Positions 6,616-9,721 of a DNA stretch of 9,721 bases are shown one piece after another. The position numbers and the translations under genes were made by a program. The stretch lies in the NCBI GenBank assembly GCA_910578745.1, contig CAJTSN010000015.1, forward strand, positions 18,067-27,787. The letters run 5' to 3'. The DNA comes from an uncultured Bacilli bacterium (GTDB lineage: Bacteria > Bacillota_I > Bacilli_A > RF39 > UBA660). Position 1 is the stretch's first letter. The number at the start of each line of letters is the position of its first letter. Below the pieces are notes generated by a model. It saw nothing but the letters and a program-made list of their open reading frames with translations. It was not told the origin of the DNA and did no database searches.

Positions 6616-7476
6616 TCATCGTTCTTGGCCTTTTATATACTTTGCATGTAAAACAACTTTATCATTATCATCATAACAAGTCGATAAAGTTAATACTGTA
6701 TCCTCTTGATTCAATTCTACCTGAAAATCATAAATACTCCTATTTTTCATTTTTTCTAAAAAAGTTTGAAAAGATGTGTTACTAGAAAAAGAAGTTTGAA
6801 TATAATCATTCGTTGTTGGAATTCGATAAACACTAAATACCTGCCATAAACTATTTTGATTTGGGGTCGATAATCGTATAATATGGTTCTCTTTTTGCTG
6901 ATACCAACTTTCCTTCAAAATATTTTTTAAACTTCCAAACATAGAACCATTTTGCCTTCCATGGGCATAGATGATTGTGTTTTTTTCCCATGTGTTTATT
7001 TGATTACGATAGTCCAAAAATACCCAACCCGCATTGTTTTTAGAACCATTAAATGTATGATTCAAATAATACTCATTATCCTTGTGTTGTACCACTGGAT
7101 AATTGATATTCGTTCCATTTACAGAAAGCCATGCAACCACTTCAGAATTCATCTTTGCTAAATTCGAAAAATCGACCTCTAAATAATTATATTTCATGAA
7201 ATCCCAATATGGATCGAACGTTGTTTTCTTATTCTCTGAATCGTCTTCTAATGTTGTAGAATCTTCTTGCCTTGATGTGGTGTTCTCTGCTTCCTCAGAA
7301 GAAACTTCCTTTATAATCGTTTCCTTTTTAATTTGTTCCATCTCTTTTTGAATTTGATCGTTATCCTTTTTCCAATTGATAATTTGAAATAAGCTATAGA
7401 ATAACATAGTTCCAGCTATCATAATTAGTAGCAGAAAAAAAGAATTCTTCTTTTTTATGTCTATTTTTTTACTCAT
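6616..7476 (-). CDS. srtB: Class B sortase (membrane-anchored transpeptidase)
   Basis: Sortase that cleaves a C-terminal sorting motif and joins the protein to peptidoglycan outside the membrane. The 286 residues comprise a short basic N-terminus, one membrane anchor (about 13-33), a hydrophilic Glu/Ser/Thr-rich stalk (about 36-88) and the catalytic barrel. The motif IIYAHGRQNGSMFGSL (168-183) carries catalytic His172 and is typical of class B. TLSTC (263-267) carries Cys267. The expected catalytic Arg before the last strand is replaced: the sequence is DKVVLHAK, with Lys273 in that place. The ATG at 7476 lacks a proper ribosome site, and a terminator hairpin lies just upstream, so expression is probably low. 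The gene starts 27 nt after the stop of a wall-anchored protein that is its most likely substrate. The stop codon is TGA. Confidence 0.92.
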   Translation of the reverse strand: MSKKIDIKKKNSFFLLLIMIAGTMLFYSLFQIINWKKDNDQIQKEMEQIKKETIIKEVSSEEAENTTSRQEDSTTLEDDSENKKTTFDPYWDFMKYNYLEVDFSNLAKMNSEVVAWLSVNGTNINYPVVQHKDNEYYLNHTFNGSKNNAGWVFLDYRNQINTWEKNTIIYAHGRQNGSMFGSLKNILKESWYQQKENHIIRLSTPNQNSLWQVFSVYRIPTTNDYIQTSFSSNTSFQTFLEKMKNRSIYDFQVELNQEDTVLTLSTCYDDNDKVVLHAKYIKGQER

Positions 7477-7484
7477 ACTCTATC

Positions 7485-7518
7485 AATAAAAAGTTCTATG
7501 CACTTACATAGAACTTTT
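7485..7518 (-). terminator. Terminator/attenuator between substrate gene and sortase
   Basis: A perfect 12-bp stem (7507-7518 and 7489-7500) with a 6-nt loop is followed on the minus strand by TTTTTATT. The loop contains the TAA stop codon (7504-7506) of the wall-anchored protein. It lies inside the 27-nt gap before the sortase and extends into the 3' end of the upstream gene, so only read-through transcripts would reach the sortase. Confidence 0.8.
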
Positions 7519-8628
7519 AGACCCTTTTCTATAATAAAGAATAAAACTAATTCCAAAAGCACATAAACTAAATAAAAATAAGAAAACAAAACTTTCAATA
7601 TTATCTAAAGTTTGTGGAACCTTTTCTGTTACTGTGTCTAATTTATCTGTATTCGTATCTTCTGGAGTTGTTCCCGTATCTGGGTTTTGTTCTAAATCTG
7701 AACCATCATTCGTATTGTCTCCTGGAACTGTTGGTGGTACCTCTTCAGGTGGTGTTGTATCTTTTTTCTTTCCAAAAATAGCATATTCTGATAGATGAGT
7801 CGTTGTAAATGATAAATCATAGTCTTTATAGGTGGCTGGAAGAACCTCTTTAATATCTCCATTTGCATCTACATAAGCTACCTTATATTCATCAAATCCT
7901 CCTGGCATCGAAACATGTATATGAAGTGGTGCACTATTTTGAATTGGAACAATATTACTTCCATCTCTCATTGTAATATCTAATGAATAAATGAACTGAT
8001 AACCTTCTTCTAAAATTAAGTCTTGTCTAGAAGTCATAATTGCTTGTAATGTATAATTTGGTGAAAAAGATTGTTCACTTACTAATGTGACTCCATTATT
8101 ACTAAACAATTTCCCACTCATATCTTTAAATATATCATATTTATTTTGCGTATTATATATATTTTCGATACTTTCTTCAATTTGTTGTTGCTTCATACTA
8201 TCAATTGGACCATTCCAAGTTTTATTTCCAATAATAATATATGGTGCTGTATTATCGCTCTCTCCTCTAAATTTTTGAATATCAATCCTTAAGTTATTAT
8301 TTCTTTGATCTTCTCTCATCTCAAAACTGATAATTTTAATCTTATCTCCATATTTTTGTAATAAAGTATTAGCAGTAAAGTTTAAAAAACTTTTACAATT
8401 TGAACAACCACTTAATCGGAATAAATAAATTGTAACCCTCTTGTCATCTAGGTCAACTCTATTATATTCACTCAAATCATAGTTTGTAACTCCCTCTTTT
8501 GTAAAAACTTCTTCCAGCGTTTCCGTCGCATACATATTTACATTATATTCCTTAGCAGAAACATGTATAAAGCATGTAAAAAATGCAATAAGACAAGTTA
8601 AAACTGAAAAAATTGTTTTTTTATTCAT
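7504..8628 (-). CDS. Wall-anchored thioredoxin-like protein, probable sortase substrate
   Basis: A 374-residue exported protein. The signal peptide is residues 1-25 (cleavage after VSA). A thioredoxin-like domain spans about 60-150: the strand VTIYLF, the redox motif CSNC (75-78) at a helix start, and APYIIIGNK with a likely cis-Pro at 129. A beta-rich module at about 180-290 ends in the THLSEYAIFGK pattern often seen in Gram-positive surface proteins. Then come a Pro/Thr/Asp/Glu-rich stalk (about 291-336) and a C-terminal sorting signal: VPQTLDN (337-343), a hydrophobic helix and the basic tail YYRKGSKSS. Together this suggests a wall-linked thiol-disulfide protein. Whether it oxidises, reduces or isomerises is unknown. 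Start: AGGAGG (8636-8641) precedes the ATG. The motif differs from LPXTG and from the classical SrtB motif NPQTN. Confidence 0.88.
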   Translation of the reverse strand: MNKKTIFSVLTCLIAFFTCFIHVSAKEYNVNMYATETLEEVFTKEGVTNYDLSEYNRVDLDDKRVTIYLFRLSGCSNCKSFLNFTANTLLQKYGDKIKIISFEMREDQRNNNLRIDIQKFRGESDNTAPYIIIGNKTWNGPIDSMKQQQIEESIENIYNTQNKYDIFKDMSGKLFSNNGVTLVSEQSFSPNYTLQAIMTSRQDLILEEGYQFIYSLDITMRDGSNIVPIQNSAPLHIHVSMPGGFDEYKVAYVDANGDIKEVLPATYKDYDLSFTTTHLSEYAIFGKKKDTTPPEEVPPTVPGDNTNDGSDLEQNPDTGTTPEDTNTDKLDTVTEKVPQTLDNIESFVFLFLFSLCAFGISFILYYRKGSKSSM

Positions 8629-8647
8629 AAAATCCCCTCCTAATTAG

Positions 8648-8676
8648 ATAATACAGGATAGTACGTATTCTGTCAA
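8648..8676 (-). promoter_or_regulatory. Strong promoter of the thioredoxin-like/sortase unit
   Basis: On the minus strand a perfect TTGACA (8671-8676), an exact 17-bp spacer and TATTAT (8648-8653) give the best sigma-A promoter in the window. The predicted start near 8641 coincides with the first base of the AGGAGG ribosome site, leaving about a 13-nt leader. Confidence 0.8.
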
Positions 8677-8830
8677 CACAATGTATAAGATTTTCTCTTT
8701 TAAAACGTTTAACCAAAATTTAATTCATTAAGCTTTGTACTTTTTAATCACTTATAGCATTTACTTATCATTGCAATAATTGGACATTTTGAAATTTTTT
8801 ACACTTTTTAAATTAAGATTTCTATATTTT

Positions 8831-8863
8831 AAAACATGCATTTTTCGTATATTTGAATGCATG
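8831..8863 (-). terminator. tRNA-Arg terminator
   Basis: CATGCATT (8835-8842) and AATGCATG (8856-8863) form a perfect 8-bp stem with a 13-nt loop. On the minus strand it is followed by TTTT (8834-8831) and lies 13 nt after the CCA end of tRNA-Arg. Confidence 0.6.
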
Positions 8864-8876
8864 CTTGATATCACTC

Positions 8877-8953
8877 TGGTGTTTACAATCAGACTTGAAC
8901 TGATGACCTCTTCCTTCGGAGGGAAGCACTCTATCCAACTGAGCTATGTAAAC
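8877..8953 (-). tRNA. tRNA-Arg, anticodon CCG
   Basis: A complete cloverleaf on the minus strand. The acceptor GTTTACA pairs with TGTAAAC, the D stem is GCTC/GAGT, the anticodon stem is CTTCC/GGAAG with loop CTCCGAA (anticodon CCG at 8917-8919), and the T arm is ATCAG-TTCAAGT-CTGAT. The discriminator is A (8880) and the CCA is encoded (8877-8879). It reads CGG, normally one of the rarest Arg codons in AT-rich genomes. Confidence 0.96.
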
Positions 8954-8961
8954 ATGTATTT

Positions 8962-8990
8962 ATTATACCATGCTACATCCTATTTGAAAA
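8962..8990 (-). promoter_or_regulatory. tRNA-Arg promoter
   Basis: On the minus strand TTTTCA (8985-8990), a 17-bp spacer and a perfect TATAAT (8962-8967) with an upstream TG (TGGTATAAT). The predicted start is 2-3 nt before the mature 5' end. Confidence 0.65.
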
Positions 8991-9218
8991 TGAAAATCGA
9001 CCAACTCTAGAAATTTCAATTTCATTTATGATTCAAATATCTTTATTGTAGGTATCCTAAAGCTATTTAATAGAAAAGCAGTTAAAATTTGTCCTATTTC
9101 ATTCATATAATTTATTCTTATCACAAAAATATTAAACAATTTCAAATTTCATAAGCAAGTTTTATTTATATATTTATTCTTTAATTTCAAAAATCAAAAC
9201 GATTTATTAAAAGACAAC
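8991..9218. other. AT-rich non-coding spacer
   Basis: I see no gene, RNA fold or strong repeat in this stretch between the tRNA-Arg promoter and the dyad upstream of the collagen-like gene. It is A/T-rich in all frames. It could hold regulatory sites that cannot be recognised by eye. Confidence 0.5.
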
Positions 9219-9239
9219 CATTTATAATATTTATAAATG
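9219..9239. promoter_or_regulatory. 21-bp perfect dyad upstream of the collagen-like gene
   Basis: CATTTATAA and TTATAAATG form 9-bp perfect arms around a 3-bp centre, 38-58 bp before the start codon. A TATAAT (9223-9228) sits inside it, so a bound protein could block or position RNA polymerase there. No T-run makes it a terminator. It may be an operator; a chance AT-rich palindrome is the alternative. Confidence 0.4.
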
Positions 9240-9243
9240 AAAA

Positions 9244-9257
9244 CATAGCATAAAATA
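9244..9257 (+). promoter_or_regulatory. Possible sporulation-type -10 elements
   Basis: Two overlapping CATAnnnTA matches (9244-9252 and 9249-9257) resemble the -10 of mother-cell sporulation sigma factors (sigma E/K). A fitting -35 at the right distance is not convincing. The idea suits a collagen-like spore-surface gene but remains weak. Confidence 0.22.
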
Positions 9258-9276
9258 ACAAGAAAGGAGTTAATAC

Positions 9277-9721
9277 ATGAGAAATTTAAGTAATAATTGT
9301 GGAAAAGAAGACTATTCACAAGCATTAAAAAAAATTGAAAACGATTCAAAGTGCAAACCTATTTGTTGTATAGGCCCTATTGGCCCTACTGGGCCTACTG
9401 GACCTCAAGGCGCTCCAGGAGGTCCTACTGGTCCCACTGGTTTGACTGGACCTACTGGTCCCACTGGTTTAACTGGACCTACTGGTCCCACTGGTTCGAC
9501 TGGACCTACTGGTCCCACTGGTTTGACTGGACCTACTGGTCCCACTGGTTTAACTGGACCTACTGGTCCCACTGGTTCGACTGGACCTACTGGTCCCACT
9601 GGTTTGACTGGACCTACTGGTCCCACTGGTTTAACTGGACCTACTGGTCCCACTGGTTCAACTGGGCCTACTGGTCCCACTGGTTTGACTGGACCTACTG
9701 GTCCCACTGGTTTAACTGGAC
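9277..9721 (+). CDS. Collagen-like Gly-Pro-Thr repeat protein (C-terminus cut by window edge)
   Basis: The first 148 residues of a surface-type protein with a collagen triple-helix repeat. A 32-residue hydrophilic head contains Cys8, Cys26, Cys30 and Cys31 (the last three in SKCKPICCIG) and has no signal peptide or membrane segment. Gly-X-Y triplets start at Gly33. After five triplets one extra Gly (48) breaks the phase, then the repeats run on to the edge as units of GPTGPTGLT or GPTGPTGST. Thr in the Y position is the usual O-glycosylation site of bacterial collagens such as BclA. The Cys-rich head could cross-link the protein into a coat or exosporium, as in spore filaments of Bacillus and Clostridium; this is inference. 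The ribosome site AAGGAG (9264-9269) lies 7 nt before the ATG. The C-terminal trimerisation domain, if any, is outside the window. Confidence 0.9.
   Translation, partial: MRNLSNNCGKEDYSQALKKIENDSKCKPICCIGPIGPTGPTGPQGAPGGPTGPTGLTGPTGPTGLTGPTGPTGSTGPTGPTGLTGPTGPTGLTGPTGPTGSTGPTGPTGLTGPTGPTGLTGPTGPTGSTGPTGPTGLTGPTGPTGLTG
9421..9721 (+). repeat. 27-bp tandem repeat organised in 81-bp blocks
   Basis: Eleven full 27-bp units (9421-9717) and the start of a twelfth encode Gly-Pro-Thr-Gly-Pro-Thr-Gly-(Leu/Ser)-Thr. The variable codon cycles TTG, TTA, TCG, TTG, TTA, TCG, TTG, TTA, TCA, TTG, TTA, so the true duplication unit is three repeats (81 bp). Other differences are few: GGT in the first unit and GGG in the tenth in place of GGA. 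The tract is far richer in G+C than its surroundings. Confidence 0.95.

Noticed and set aside
6616..6618. TGA read as Trp (Mycoplasma-type code)
   Set aside because: The sortase has normal length if TGA is a stop, and Trp codons in the same gene are TGG.
8703..8710. AAACGTTT palindrome upstream of the thioredoxin-like promoter
   Set aside because: Only 8 bp and AT-rich, and the flanks are out of register for a longer dyad, so chance is the simplest explanation.
6415..8953. Integrated mobile island between the two tRNAs
   Set aside because: No integrase, transposase or direct repeat of a tRNA end is visible. Kept only as a side remark in a finding.
8780..9010. 76-codon plus-strand frame
   Set aside because: It crosses the tRNA-Arg gene and its terminator and promoter on the opposite strand and has no ribosome site.
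9405..9707. Open frame of 100 codons on the minus strand reading Gly-Pro-Val-like repeats
   Set aside because: It is the antisense of the collagen repeat; a 27-bp period keeps all frames open. It lacks a ribosome site, and the plus-strand gene has a strong one.
9421..9721. CRISPR-like short repeats
   Set aside because: The 27-bp units are directly adjacent with no unique spacers and encode Gly-X-Y triplets in frame.

Overview
The window comes from a low-GC Gram-positive bacterium (Bacillota). Evidence for this includes strongly AT-rich non-coding DNA, purine-rich AGGTG/AGGAGG ribosome binding sites, a TagO-type lipid-carrier glycosyltransferase, a class B sortase with a wall-anchored substrate, and a Gly-Pro-Thr collagen-like protein of the kind often found on spores or cell surfaces. 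The sortase reading frame ends in TGA and Trp is read from TGG, so the standard code fits better than the Mycoplasma code. I cannot name genus or species.

Layout. 1-1379 (-): ABC-F ATPase, cut by the left edge before its second Walker B. 1507-1737 (+): small XRE-type DNA-binding protein. 1732-1769: perfect 15-bp stem separating it from the convergent typA gene (1774-3588, -). typA diverges from an unrecognised 212-aa gene (3723-4361, +). 4362-4500: convergent intergenic region with a terminator. 4501-5223 and 5278-6360 (-): a DUF421/YetF-type membrane protein downstream of a TagO/WecA-type transferase, probably one transcript. 6415-6491 (-): tRNA-Pro(CGG). 6616-8628 (-): a two-gene unit of a wall-anchored thioredoxin-like protein followed by a class B sortase, with a 12-bp terminator hairpin between them. 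8877-8953 (-): tRNA-Arg(CCG). 8954-9276: AT-rich spacer with a perfect 9+3+9 dyad. 9277-9721 (+): start of a collagen-like protein made of near-identical 27-bp units, running off the right edge.

How the genes fit together. The main theme is the cell envelope. The TagO-type enzyme would start wall-polymer synthesis on undecaprenyl phosphate. The sortase would attach the neighbouring CxxC protein to peptidoglycan. The collagen-like protein is likely a surface or spore-surface filament. typA, the ABC-F gene and the two tRNAs belong to translation. The most interesting points are the sortase/thioredoxin pair (a Lys where the catalytic Arg is expected, a terminator between enzyme and substrate, a VPQTL sorting motif), the 81-bp higher-order repeat in the collagen tract, the predicted ultra-short leaders of several genes, and two C34 tRNAs for rare GC-rich codons.
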